From Theristus sp. LFF4_11 (taxonomy: Eukaryota > Nematoda > Chromadorea > Monhysterida > Xyalidae): a DNA stretch of 64,000 nt. The stretch covers positions 62,001-126,000 of the forward strand of contig JASANC010001886.1 of assembly GCA_030248135.1 (NCBI GenBank). The letters run 5' to 3'. Made by a program: the position numbers and the translations under genes. Below the pieces are notes generated by a model. The model did not search any database, was not told where the DNA came from, and saw only the letters and a program-made list of their open reading frames with translations. Every line of letters starts with the position of its first letter. Within the stretch, counting starts at the first letter, position 1. Shown piece by piece: positions 1 through 36,800 of the stretch.

Positions 1-156
1 CTGTAAAATAAAGACAAATAAATATGTGCAGTCTGACATGGTGATTCGTTTCATCAAGCGGTTCTTGAGCTTAGCTTTCAAGGTTCGAGCTCTGTGAGAG
101 GTTTGCGAAGTGAACCAAATAAAAGAAAAGAAAAAATGCAATTTCCTTTTCCGCAG

Positions 157-23690
<23,534 letters not shown>

Positions 23691-24302
23691 GCGAATTGCT
23701 TTGCTTCACGGTATTAGGTTGCTTTTGGCGTCATGAGATCACAACATTCAATAGATTTCCCTTCTCTCGTCAAGCAGTTTTCCATTGATTCGTACTGCAT
23801 GATTAATCAATCAATCAATCAATGTGGTGATATGACGTTTTTTGTTGTTAATCACTACTGAAAGATTTGTCTGAGTCTCGTGTACAGGTTGTTAATGCAC
23901 GATCTGTTTTGAGCTGTTCTTTTTCAATTGTTGCTGTAACGTTGGAAAATTCAGAATATTTTAAGAAATCAGTTGCGACATTAGTGTTCGAATTTTTGTG
24001 ATTTTTTACATCGGCCCAGAGGCCAGAAGCACTCATATTTGTCGAATATTTTTTCCTAGAATTTTTTGGACTCTTTTTGTGACTGTTTTGATTTTGGTAT
24101 TTTTCTGTTGCAGTTTCTCTTCTTTTTTTGTGTCACAGCAGACACACACGTGTGATCATACATTTCCATTCATGATTTCAAAAGTCGTGAGCTATTTATT
24201 GTCCGTGAAACCCGGTTCCAGATAAACTAAAATAGTCAAATATAAAAAAAGATTACAAAATGTTTTGCACACGTTCTTATTGCTTTAAAGTGAGTCAATA
24301 AA
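23691..24302 (+). promoter_or_regulatory. PI3K 3' UTR with poly(A) signal
   Basis: No coding potential. A canonical AATAAA lies at 24,297-24,302, about 610 bp after the stop, the first clear candidate downstream. A short AATC run is at 23,803-23,823. Confidence 0.6.
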
Positions 24303-24597
24303 CTGAAACGGAACACAGGTTTGAAACTTTGGGCGAATGTGAAGTTCGATAAAAATGCGTGACAACCAAAACGCAGTGCCATTATGTGGTGACACATTCA
24401 TTTTAATTTTTTTCTCATCTTGCATAATGGTAACTGACCATATACAGTCCCGCTGTGAAGACCATGCACTTTATTTTCCACGTGATCACAGACCAAAACA
24501 GTGCAGCTACACCAATGCGACTAAACAAAATAAAGTCCATGGTCTTCAGACAAAAGTGTTTACCGTAATAACGCCAGTTACTTGTCTGACTCAAGGT

Positions 24598-24692
24598 GCA
24601 TTCATGAAGCAGTGTTTGTGACCGCGTAACTATGTTTTAACTAACTGTCACTAACTAGCTAACTGTCACTAAATATTGTTTCATGAATGCCG
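24598..24692. mobile_element. Palindromic mini-MITE in the PI3K-BRAP intergenic region
   Basis: GCATTCATGAAGCAGTGTTT ... TGTTTCATGAATGCCG hairpin with internal duplications of TAACTGTCACTAA. The whole intergenic gap from the PI3K poly(A) signal to the BRAP start is only about 450 bp, so this element sits in the likely BRAP promoter region. Confidence 0.75.
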
Positions 24693-24754
24693 CTTTATGT
24701 GAATATGGAAAAAAAGGAAAACTCTCTGCGAGCAGATAGTCGAACCTGAATGGA

Positions 24755-24875
24755 ATGGCTCAGCCGAGTAAGTCCAGTTTCGACAACAACAACATCGGCT
24801 GGATTTCAATGGTGCTCGTGCGTATTGAGCTCTGCAGAAGTGCGCCTGGCTTGACTGATCTGTACTTCAATTGCT
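24755..24875 (+). CDS. BRAP: BRAP exon 1 (start codon)
   Basis: Starts [20 protein letters not shown], then [12 protein letters not shown], parallel to the human N-terminus (SLVVIRLELAEHSP). The donor GTCAGT leaves phase 1, matching exon 2. Confidence 0.85.
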
Positions 24876-27800
24876 GTCAGTTGTTGATTTTTTTATTAGA
24901 TTCAAGTTTTGAGGATTGTGTTTTCGGGTTCGCTTTTCAATGTGAAAGAGCTTGCGATCGATCGTGTGCTAATCTAATACTGTGGAGTAAAGCGGCTTTT
25001 GTGAATCCGTATTTGGTGGCGCGCAGCTACGCGTCAGTAAACACTGCTCAATGAATGCCCCTCAATGCGTTTGATTCTATTCGAATTGTGTTCCATTTTG
25101 CATTTGGCGTTGGGAGAATCAAAACGACGAAGATGATGCGAGGATTGGATAAACGAACCAATTCACCAACTTTATATCGAACTTTTGAAACAAAGAGCTT
25201 TTACTCGATGACCCCGTGTTTTTCAGACTCAGATTCGAACCAAACCGACACTGAAGCAGTGAAACTTGCGCCATCCCCATCCACCGTCGGCATGCCCGCG
25301 AGTAAAGGTCGATCGCAGAAAGCTCAGACGCGCGCGTCCGAATCTCCCGCCAAAACTGAGAGCCGTTCGAAAACCGGAACTGCCGGTGCGAGCCCGGAAA
25401 GTCCGTCGGCACTGCAGCCGAGCTCGTCGAGTTCAGCGATCGGGGGTAATTCAGAGCAGAAGTTGAAACTGAAAACATTGAAAAGGGAAAATTGAACTTG
25501 AAACTTGAATGTTGATTGAATGAAAGTGAAAATTTTAATTTTGGGAATTGGTCGATCAGTTATTTCGTGTGCCTTTGGCTGAAGGCTAGTTTATACTTAG
25601 GAATGCGTTGACGGCACGTCAGGTCAGGTCAGGTATCCTGTTTCAGCATGCTACCATTCATGCAGACATCAGGTCTCGTGTTATTGCGTCCATATGGAGA
25701 CGTGCCTTCGGAGACGTCAGCATACGTCAATATATGAGCTGGCCTTGAACACGTTTTGGTTGCGCCACTCCTTGACCGTTCAGGCATTTTATCGCAACAG
25801 CAGCAATTGGCGCGCGGACAGCGAATCCCGGTTGACTTGGTGGTGGAGACGTTTCGGTATCCGCTCGGCAGCGCCGCGGCCGACACGCAAGACGGTGAAA
25901 CGAACGCCGAGCAATTTGCTGGTTGGTGTCTGCGTGGTGGTTTTTTTCACGAAGGAAAGGAACGGTATCGAAGTTGGAAGAAAACATATGTTAGTCACAA
26001 ATGGGATGTTTGACTCAACCAAAACACGGTACATTCGTTCGCCATACCACATGCAGTTCAAAGTTTCGCATGCTCTGTATTCTGCAAAAAGTGACACGGT
26101 TAGGCAAACAAACTGAACATGACAGTGAATTCAGCGTTGAACTCTTTGATGAATTGGAGAAAAACAACGTAAGAAAACGACGAAACCACAAACCGAAACC
26201 ATCAAAGTGACTTTCAAAATGAATATGATTATTGAATTTGTGTTGTTGCAGACTTTATCGGTGAGAAATCGATTCCGTTCTACTCTGGCAATCCGTTCGT
26301 CGAAAAGACCACTGGTATTGTGCATCTGTACAAGGAGAAGTGAGTGCAGCGAGTGTTATTGTTATTGGCAAGCTTATTGTCACCGCTTATTGTCAAGCTC
26401 TAAATTATAGGGAATCAGCTGATTGGTTGGCATTATGGTATGCATGCTTTCTGTGCAAACCACCAAACTCCGCCCCCACAGCAATGCCTGCACAGAAAGC
26501 ATGCGTACCGTAATCCCAACCAATCAGCTTAATAATTTGGAGTTCGACTGGTTGTTTTAGCTGGGAGGAGTTGGGGAGGGGAGTTTTTCTTGTTTTATTG
26601 CCAACTCCGATCACGGTCCTTTTTTCTTTCGCGGGCTCTGCATTCTGCGTTACCGGATTAAACAGACGTACTGTCCGCACAACAAAACAATGAAAATAAA
26701 AATGCTTACAAAAGTGGGTCTCGACAGAAAAACGTTGCTTGGCACTATTCGCGCCTGATGTTTCATCAACGCTGTATATTCCGTGCGGCTCAAGTTTAAC
26801 TAAACATCATGTTCAGTTTGCGATTAACTCGCAGATTTTTTGTTCGCTTTTTGACTTCCGTGCGTCAAAAAGTGCTCCCAGGTTCAGCTTTCGTGAATTT
26901 AATGATTTGCAATCTGACTCTACAGTAAGTAAGGTTGCTAAAAAAGAAAATCATTATTTTTGTTTTTTTTTTACTTTTTATTTGTTTTTTAATTAAAAAA
27001 ACCACTTAGAAAACCAAAGTTGTGCCGAATCAATCGGGAGCCAGAAGAGTCACATTTGATGCGCAAACGTTATTGGCAGAGCCATTAGTCAGAAAAGTGT
27101 TTACAGCTTCATCTGACAGAAGCGTAACTTTGAAAAACTTGTTACACAGGGCTAAACAAACACTCATAACATATGAGTAGTACGTCCATCATGACGCGCA
27201 GCGGGGTTAAAACATGTACATTGTAGGTTAGGTACGCGGTCACTAAATACTGCTTCATGAATGCTCCTGTATACAGACCCCGACTCCACTCTCTACACGC
27301 ACACACCGTGTGCCATGATAAACAGATTATTTGAAGGTGCAGTCATGAATTATGAATAGAAATCGTTTAGCTGGCGCCGAAGTTCTGTGTTGATTTCATG
27401 AATGCAAAAAAAATCACTGCGCGATGGCATTTCCGCATGCGTCGCTGTTGCTAGCGCTAATGTTGACACATTTTACAGCTGTGCGTCGCTTGTGAATACT
27501 TTCTTTTCATTGCACGGGCACTTTTCAACCAAAAAAAAACCTTGTGTAATATTTCAGCGACCGCACTCTTCTGCCGAAAACTCCCGCAAAACAGAAGCAA
27601 CAGTCTTGCACGTCAACAACGCCCAACGGCGACGACGATGCGAAGCACGCTCCGGCTTCAGACAAGAGTCAGTGTGTGTTAGAAATTTATTCCTTCCGCG
27701 TTTTCAATTATTTTATTTGGGTCGCACACTCTGTTAAATCATCAAATAGACACACCAATCTTTACTATGAACGAAAAGGTGGGTTACCTGCCTGAATGGA

Positions 27801-30800
27801 ATAATGAAAAAAGTTACGTTTTTGCCGCGTAAACTGATTCACCAATGTCTGGATACAACGTGATGTGAGGAAACTGAAGTGTGTTATATCATAAGTTTAT
27901 TCAGGTACGCTTAGTAGTGGACTACTATTGGACTACTAAGCTCGATGACAAAACTTCGTCAGTTTTGTTTTTTTGTGAAATAAAATCTTCAACTTCAGAA
28001 AAAAAACTGCCCTCAAAAAATCCATTGCAGCCGACGCCAACGACGCCAACGATGGCGATCCAAAGTCGCACCGTAGCACCATGATCTGTATGCTGGCAGT
28101 GCCGAGTCGCATTTCGTGTCGAGAGTTGCTACAGTTTCTGGCGCCCGTCTCGAACAGCATCACTGTGATGCGTGTCATCAGGGACACACGACCGAACCAG
28201 TACATGGTGCTCGTGACGTTCAAGACACAGGTGTGCACTCGTACATACAGTCGAACACTAATAATGGGCAATCAGCTGATTGGTTGGTGGTCACGTGATG
28301 CATGCTCTCTAAGCACACCGACGGACAGCGCTCCACAGCAATGCCTGCACAGAAAGCATGCATCACGTGACCGCCAAGCAGTCAGCTGATTCCCATAGTA
28401 GTGCGACTGTAGTGTGTTTGTGTTTTGACCGGGGAAAACGGTGGTTTACCTGGGCAGCAATAACGGTCTGAATAACGGCGAACCCTGGGTACAAATGGTG
28501 GATTACCTGCGCAGATAGGTTTCTTGAGAAGTGTTGTTGATTTATTCACTTCATTGGTGGACGTTAGTTCTGATTGTACCGTATTACCTCTAATAAACCC
28601 CCATGGGGGTTTATTTCTTCAGCGACTTCTGGGGGTGGGGGTTTATTTTTGGGGGGGGGGGATTATTTTGGGGGGGGGTTTATTTGGAAACCATTTTTAG
28701 GGGTGAGCAAAATGGCAAAAATACTTTCCATGGCAGGAAGGAAGTCGCAGAAACTTCTACTTTTCACAGAGATTTCCTTTTGTAACAGCCTTTTGTAATG
28801 AAATTACCACTAACTCATCCCTTTGGGGCCTTTGGTAGCACAATTTCACCAATGTCACTGCATTCAGCCACTGAATTCGCTAGGTATGTGTTTCAAACAG
28901 GTTTCTAATAAACCCCCATGGGGGTTTATTTTTGGGGGGGGGGGGGATTATTTGGAAACTTGTCGAGGGGGTGGGGGTTTATTTTTGGGGGGGGGGTTTA
29001 ATTTTGGGGGGGGGGGTTTAATAGAGTTAATACGGTATTTGGGTCACAACGCAAACAAATAAGCAATCTGATATCAGAAAAATTATGATGTCAGGCAAAT
29101 CTCTTGTTTTCAAGGTTTACTTTAAGGTAAGCGTTACTAAAGTATAGGTGAGTGATGCAAACGTGAACAATTGGATCGCAGTCTTTCTTGTAGGTATTCA
29201 CAGCTTAGCTTAGGGTGGTATCGCAATCAGCCAAAGCTCCGCCTCTGTTCTCAGGCCGCCGCTGACCTGTTCTATCGAAGCTACAACGGCGCTCAGTACA
29301 ATTCAATCGAGCCGGATTTGTGCCATATGGCCTATGTGTCTAGGCTCGAAACGGCCAGAGAGCAAGATGTACGGTTTTTTTAGTTTTAGTTTGATTGCTT
29401 TCATTTTACTTCCACCAGTATGTTGCTTTGTGGGCTGCGTACTAACGAAGACCACTTGAGAGCCGTTCATACTTCTATGCGTATACGGCACGGCACGGCA
29501 CGTCAGGTCTCGTGTTATTGCATATTACCGTTCTTGGAGACGTGCCTTTGACGTACGTTGTTGTTCATGGCCCAACAGGTGGCAAAGGTAGTGACGCAAT
29601 TTGGCCGATCGAGCGGCGGCTCGGTCGGATGTGGACGCTGCGTAGGAGCTGCGTCGTTGTGCGCCTTTGATGCGCGTCGACTGCGCATACGTCCGTCACT
29701 ATGAACAGGCCTTGGGGATGCTGCATCTCCGGTTTCGCCTGGTAACTGAAGATGTGAAGAACACTATAGGCCCATTCATGCAAGCGCGCGCTGAAGCGCG
29801 CTGACGCGCGCTGACCAGCTTCATCATGAATGAAGAAATGAAGCTGCGTCAGCCGCTGCGGCTTTTTAGGTTTTTTGCCCATTCACGAACGCGCGCGCTG
29901 AAGCGCGCTGAAGCGCGCTGACGCGCTTCATCATGAATGATGAAGCGGCCTGAAGTGAAGCTGCGTCAGCCGCTGCGGCTTTTTAGGTTTTTTGTCCATT
30001 CACGAACGCGCGCGCTGAAGCGCGCTGAAGCGCGCTGACCAGCTTCATCATGAATGAAGAAATGAAGCTGCGTCAGCCGCTGCGGCTTTTGATGTCCGGA
30101 CCCCAAATGCCGCAGCGGCTTGTCTGAAAAATGAAACGTATTTGCATGATTTCTGCGCTTTCAATTGTGATAGATGCAGACCAAAAAGGGAATGAATTTA
30201 ATTGTGGTAAAATTAAATTAATTGAGGAATACAGTAAGTTTTATTGTGCTGCGTTTGTGAAAGAAACCAACAGATAAAAACGATAAAAACAACTGGGCTA
30301 AGACGGGTTTCGAACTTTGGCCTCTGTGCTGACAGGCACAACATGTTACCACTGCACTATAGTAGTTGACGGGTGGGAACCTCTCTAGGTGTTTGTTCAT
30401 TAAATGTTCAGTTTTATCGTTTTGTGCTGTTGTCTGTGTTGTCTCCGTACGTGCTGTTTAGTACACACTATATACCGCTTCGATTCGTTGTTTTCGCCGT
30501 TTCAGTGAATGTTTTGATCTTTTGATTTGTGCAACATTCACTAATCATGTGCTGCCGTTGAGGAAACTTTTTTGCAATGCTCTACACCGTGGCAAGGCTA
30601 AAAAAGGAAAAAGGTTTCACGCCAAACCGCAGTTGAAGAAAACAATCACTTCACATCACGGTGTGGGGTACCGATGTGCGCAGCCCTCAAAACCGGTGTG
30701 CAGGCCGCAAGAAATTTATGCGGCGGCACTGTTTCGACAGGGGTTTGAGGGCTGTGCACCACTTTGAGGGCTGTGCACCATTTTGAGGACTATGCACCAT

Positions 30801-33800
30801 TTGCAAGCAACGTGAAAGCAAATTGCATCCTAGAATGTTAAGTCAAAATGCAGAAATCGTACAAAATTGTTCATAAACAACTGTATTTTGCGGTGTAGCT
30901 TTCAAAGTTTTTCTTCACTTCGAAAGTCCATTTCACAATTTTTCAATAAATATGCGCCTAAGATCAGAAAACTTTTGGTGTGAAACAATAAAAAACAGTA
31001 CAAAAAAGCAAAAAAAACATAAATTTCTTGCACTATTTTTATGCTTTGTTGAGTATTCGTATTCTCACTGTCACACTTATTTTGAGACCAATTACGCTAT
31101 ACAATACTGTTCAGAATCTGTCAGAAAAGTACTAAATGATTTAACAAAAAAGTCTTGCAACATTTGTGAAAGATTGTCACTGACAGCAACAATCAGCGAT
31201 TTGCCACACAATTGATGTCCGGACATCAAATGCCGAGCGGCTGACGCAGCTTCATTTCATCTTCATGATAGCGCACTTCAGCGCGCGTCAGCGCTTCAGC
31301 GCGCGTTCGTGAATGGGCAAAAAACCTAAAAAGCCGCAGCGGCTGACGCAGCTTCATTTCTTCATTCACGATGAAGCTGGTCAGCGCGCTTCAGCGCGCT
31401 CAGCGCGCGCGTCGTGAATGCGCATGTGCTCCAAAACTGAAGCGCGCTGACGCACGCTGAAGCGCGCTGTTTTTTTGCTTCGTGAATGTGTAGCAAAGTG
31501 AAGCGCGTCAGCGCGCTTCAGCGCCTTCAACCTCCATGAATGGCGCTAGGAAAAGGGGGAAAGGGAAAGAGGGGGGAGGGAGGGAAAATATAGCGCCATT
31601 CATGGAGGTTGAAGCGCGCTGAAGCGCGCTGACGCGCTTCACTTTGCTACACATTCACGAAGCAAAAAAACAGCGCGCTTCAGCGTGCGTCAGCGCGCTT
31701 CAGTTTTGGAGCACATGCGCATTCACGGACGCGCGCGCTGAAGCGCGCTGAAGCGCGCTGACCAGCTTCATCGTGAATGAAGAAATGAAGCTGCGTCAGC
31801 CGCTGCGGCTTTTTAGGTATTTTGCCCATTCACGGACGCGCGCGCTGAAGCGCGCTGACGCGCGCTGAAGTGCGCTATCATGAATGATGAAATGAAGCTG
31901 CGTCAGCCGCTGCGGCATTTGATGTCCGGACATCAAATTTGTGTGTGCAAAATCGCTGATTGTTGCTGTCAGTGACAATCTTTCACAAATGTTGCAAGAC
32001 TTTTTTGTTAAATCATTTAGTACTTTTCTGACAGATTCTGAACAGTATTGTATAGCGTAATTAGTCTCAAAATAAGTGTGACAGTGAGAATACGAATACT
32101 CAACAAAGCAGAAAAGTAGTGCAAGAAATTTATGTGAAATTTATGTGAACTGTACCCGTGCGACGGTGTGGGGTACTGATTTGCGCAGCCCTTAAAACCG
32201 GTGTGCAGCCCGCAAGAACAAGCTTTGCTAGCTTTGCTTCATTACACCGGCTGCCTTGCAAACTGCAAAAAGGGCCAAATTCATTCAGAATGCTTTTTTG
32301 TACTGTTTTTATGGTTTGATGCACAGCCCTCAAAGTGGTGCACAGCCCTCAAAGTGGTGCACAGCCCTCAAAGTGGTGCACAGCCCTCAAAGTGGTGCAC
32401 AGCCCTCAAAATGGTGTACAGCCCTCAAAGTGGTGCACAGCCCTCAAAGTGGTGCACAGCCCTCAAACCCCTGTCGAAACAGTGCCGCCGCATAAATTTC
32501 TTGCGGCCTGCACACCGGTTTTGAGGGCTGCGCACATCGGTACCCCACACCGTGATGTGAAGTAATTGTTTTCTTCAACTGCGGTTTGGCGTGAAACCTT
32601 TTTCCTTTTTAGCGTTGCCACGGTGTAGAGCATTGCAAAAAAAGTTTCATCAACGACAGCACATGATTAGTGAATGTTGCACAAATCAAAAGATCAAAAC
32701 ATTCACTGAAACGGCAAAAACAACGAATCGAAGCGGTATATAGTGTGTACTAAACAGCACGTACGGAGACAACACAGACAACAGCACAAAACGATAAAAC
32801 TGAACGACATTTAATGAACAAACACCTAGAGAGCTTCCCGCCTGTCAACTACTATAGAGCAGTGGTAACATGTTGTGCCTGTCAGCACAGAGGCCAAAGT
32901 TCGAAACCCGTCTTGGCCCAGTTGCTTTTATCGTTTTTATCTAGTTGGCTTCTTTCACAAACGCAGCACAATAAAACTTACTGTATTCCTCAATTAATTT
33001 AATTTTACCACAATTAAATTCATTCCCTTTTTGGTCTGCATCTATCACAATTGAAAGCGCAGAAATTATGCAAATACGTTTCATTTTTCAGACAAGCCGC
33101 TGCGGCATTTGGGGTCCGGACATCAAAAGCCGCAGCGGCTGCCGCAGCTTCATTTCTTCATTCATGATGAAGCTGGTCAGCGCGCTTCAGCGCGCGCGTT
33201 CGTGAATGGACAAAAAACCTAAAAAGCCGCAGCGGCTGACGCAGCTTCACTTCAGGCCGCTTCATCATTCATGATGAAGCGCGTCAGCGCGCTTCAGCGC
33301 GCGCGTTCGTGAATGGGCAAAAAACCTAAAAAGCCGCAGCGGCTGACGCAGCTTCATTTCTTCATTCATGATGAAGCTGGTCAGCGCGCGTCAGCGCGCT
33401 TCAGCGCGCGCTTGCATGAATGGGCCTTATAGAAGACTATAGATGACTATAGAAGACTATAGTAACCTCGGGGACTCATGGGGGGGGGGGGTATTTTAAC
33501 ACCAACCACCAACCATTGACACCAAACCGCAATAATCATCAAAAGTAATCCCAGCAATTCACATATATTCAATTCGTGTAAACAAACCCTGAAATCGGCT
33601 TTCCAGAACGCCGCACTGGCAGTGGATGGTCACACGGAACTGCCGACGTGTCCCGTTTGTCTCGAACGAATGGACGAATCTGTGGATGGAATACTGACGA
33701 TCTTGTGCAATCACTCGTTCCATGGTGGATGCCTCTCGCAGTGGGGCGATACGAGGTTGGAGGGGGGGGGGGGGTGTTGGCTTGGTATTGTGGGCTAAAA

Positions 33801-36800
33801 ATTCTATTCATCTTACAGTAAAGTGAATTGGCAGAACTGTGGTCGGTGCAATTTTTTGGCCCACCCTGTATTTTTGTGCAGGCTCTTGGAGAATCCATGA
33901 TTCTACGGCATCAGTCTAGTCTTTTTGTTTTTTTTTATATTTTCTTCGCCTTCGCCACAGCCACATGATTTCGCCGTCTCTATGAGGCAATTCATTTCCA
34001 CAACTCCATCACTGTTTTAACGAGAAAACTCTTTCGCGGTTTCAAAAGTGTTGCCCCGTTTTTGGGTATGGGTGGAGTCGTGTCCAATTGATCACTAAAA
34101 ACAAAGTTATATTTATCTGTCAGGATTGATCTATTTTTTACCTCTGGTGGATTGTTTTTCAATTTTTGCTGCAAACATTTGACAGAATCTGATCATTTTG
34201 GTGAATCACTCAAAACAACACCTTCAGCAATGTCTCTGGCGGTCCGGGCTAGTAAGTTACCTTATCTTCTCAAAAATATTGGTCTGGTGGCTGGCAAGCT
34301 AAACTACTTTTTATGCAGTTCTCTATAGCAGGGCATGTGGCTTTTTGATGGCTTTGCCCGATTAAGTGTTTGTTTTTCAGTTGTTGCGTTTTAAGATCGG
34401 CTTTTTCAGAATACCGACCCCCCTTAGGCACAGTTTTTGAAAAGTTCTCAGATTTTGACGAAATTAGCACCAATCGAACCGCCTCGATGCGCTGAGTTCG
34501 AAAATCATATTTGTTTTTTAATTTGACCCTTTTTTATAGTCAAAAACAAGGAAAAACCGTTTTTTTTGAGCGACCTTCAGAAACATAGCTCTAACTCGCT
34601 TTTGCTTTGAGCTATTAACAAAATTCAAAAACCAATCGATTCTTCTTGTGCTCGCGCATATTTTTCGTAATAACATTGTTATACAAAAAAATGTTGTTTT
34701 ATGCTCTAAATTTGAGAAAAACTAAAAGAGTTTGTGGTTTTTGCTATGTTTAGGCACTTTTAAAGCGAGAACGGAGTAGGGTTGCCAAGTAATTCTGGAA
34801 GCCCTTGAAAAATGCTATATATATGCAAAAAATAAAAAAAAATCGATTGCCCATTAAGAAGTAACGAAGCATTACAATATCGGTCGCCCGCATGCGTACA
34901 GGGTATTTCCTGGTATGTCAACAAATTGTAGAGCAACGGAGACAAAAATCAAAATACGGGTATTAGGGCAACTTTTTGCGCTGAATCCAAAAAAATAAGT
35001 ACCGTTGCAAAATTTTGCTACAGTAACCCAATATTCGCAATTTTTGGCTTTTTTGGCCTTTTTTGGATTGTTTCTGGTCCGTGTGGTGTTATACTTGAAC
35101 TAATCAGGCCAAATTTGGTATCAATCGGCCCCCCTTGATAATACAAACAATTTCCATTCAGATAGCGCAACTGTATTGTGATTACCGTAACCCGCAGAGC
35201 AAGGTTTTTACCATTTTTCACCATTTTTAGGCCTGAAAGTGACATTTTTGATTCCTGTAGTGTTCTAGTTGTTCGAATTGAATCAAGTTTGTATCAGTCA
35301 ATTACTCTTGGTCAGGCAAACAGTTTTCATTTAGATACCGTAACCATAGCTTGACTTTCGTACCCCTTGAAGCACGGCATTCTACCAAGTTTTCACCATC
35401 AAGCATGAAATGGGCTTTATGGTCCATGCAGTGTTATACTTAAACGAATCTAGTCAAATTTAGCATCAATCGACTCCCTTTGATTAGGCAACAGCTTTCA
35501 CCCAGATACCGTAATCTTTGTTTGATTACTCCATACCTAAAAACGGTCTCTATGGGGATAAAAAATTTTTTTTTAATTTTTCTTGTTTTAATTCATATAG
35601 AAACCGTTTTTAGGGTGCGGAGTAATTCGTATGAAAAAATAAACAGCATATTCAAAGTCAGCAACCTTGATTTGTTGTTTGTAACACGGTTTCAGATTTT
35701 TTTGCGACGTTTTTTTAATTTCAAATTAATTATTAAAGGAATTTTTTTCCTCATCCCCATAGGGCAGATAGAAACATCGGGCAAAGTTCTAAGTAAGATT
35801 TTTGAACTCAGGTTTTGGACTTTTTCTAAGTAAAATTTCTTTTTACCCGAAATCCCCCTTTCGTTACGGTTTCAGCACCTGAGGTGGCCCCTAAAATTTT
35901 GGGAGGGGGGGGTGGGAGGGAACACACTGGGAACGGTAGTCAAGCAAGGATTACGGTATCTGAGTGAAAGTTGTTTGCCTGATCAAGGAGAGTGTATTGA
36001 TCGCGAATTTGATTGGACTTGTTCAAGTGTAACACTACATGGATTAAAACAGCCAATTTCAGGCTTGAAAGAGTTACAAAATTAGTAAAATACCGTGCTT
36101 TAAGAAATTCGGTAGTCAAGCAATAATTACGGTATTTGAATAAAAATTGTTCGTCTTGTCAAGGGGAGTCGATTGATGCTAAGTTTGACAAAGGGTGGGG
36201 TAGATTCGTTCAAGTATAACACTGCATAGACCATAAAGCCAATTTCATGCCTGAAAATGGTGAAAACTTGGTAGAATGCCGTGCTTCAAGGGGTACGAAA
36301 GTCAAGCTATGGTTACGGTATCTGAATGAAAGCTGTTTGCCTGACCAAGAGTAATTGACTGATACAAACTTGATTCAATTCGAACAACTAGAACACTACA
36401 GGAATCAAAAATGTCACTTTCAGGCCTAAAAATGGTTAAAATGGTAAAAACCTTGCTCTGCGGGTTACGGTAATCACAATACAGTTGCGCTATCTGAATG
36501 GAAATTGTTTGTATTATCAAGGGGAGCCGATTGATACCAAATTTGGCCTGATTAGTTCAAGTATAACACCAAACGGACCCGAAACAATCCAAAAAGGCCA
36601 AAAAAGCCAAAAATTGCAAATATTGGGTTACTGTAGCAAAATTTTGCAACAGTACTTATTTTTTTGGATTCAGCGCAAAAAGTTGCCCTAATACCCGTAT
36701 TTTGATTTTTGTCTCCGTTGCTCTACAATTTGTTGACATACCAGGAAATACCCTGTACGCATGCGGGCGACCGATATTGTAATGCTTCGTTACTTCTTAA

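Larger units (their letters stand above)
29768..33427. mobile_element. Giant fold-back element (3.66 kb inverted repeat) in a BRAP intron
   Basis: Ends are AGGCCCATTCATGCAAGCGC and its exact complement. The left arm (29,768-31,548, 1.78 kb) and right arm (31,591-33,427, 1.84 kb) are complementary throughout, separated by a 42-nt almost all-purine loop (31,549-31,590). Subterminal regions carry many GAAGCGCGCTGA-type tandem repeats. TAT abuts both ends and may be a 3-bp target duplication. Each arm includes a tRNA-like segment. No transposase is visible, so it is a non-autonomous fold-back-type transposon or a large palindrome of another origin. Confidence 0.9.

Noticed and set aside
26140..26176. 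Possible BRAP exon ([14 protein letters not shown] before GTAAGA)
   Set aside because: Its phase fits neither neighbour; joining 25894 directly to 26252 is in phase and gives the conserved [16 protein letters not shown].
28574..29062. Glycine/phenylalanine-rich small frames (also near 21,145-21,625, 61,081-61,452 and 62,126-62,642)
   Set aside because: They are translations of the G/C-run MITE and appear in every copy irrespective of context.
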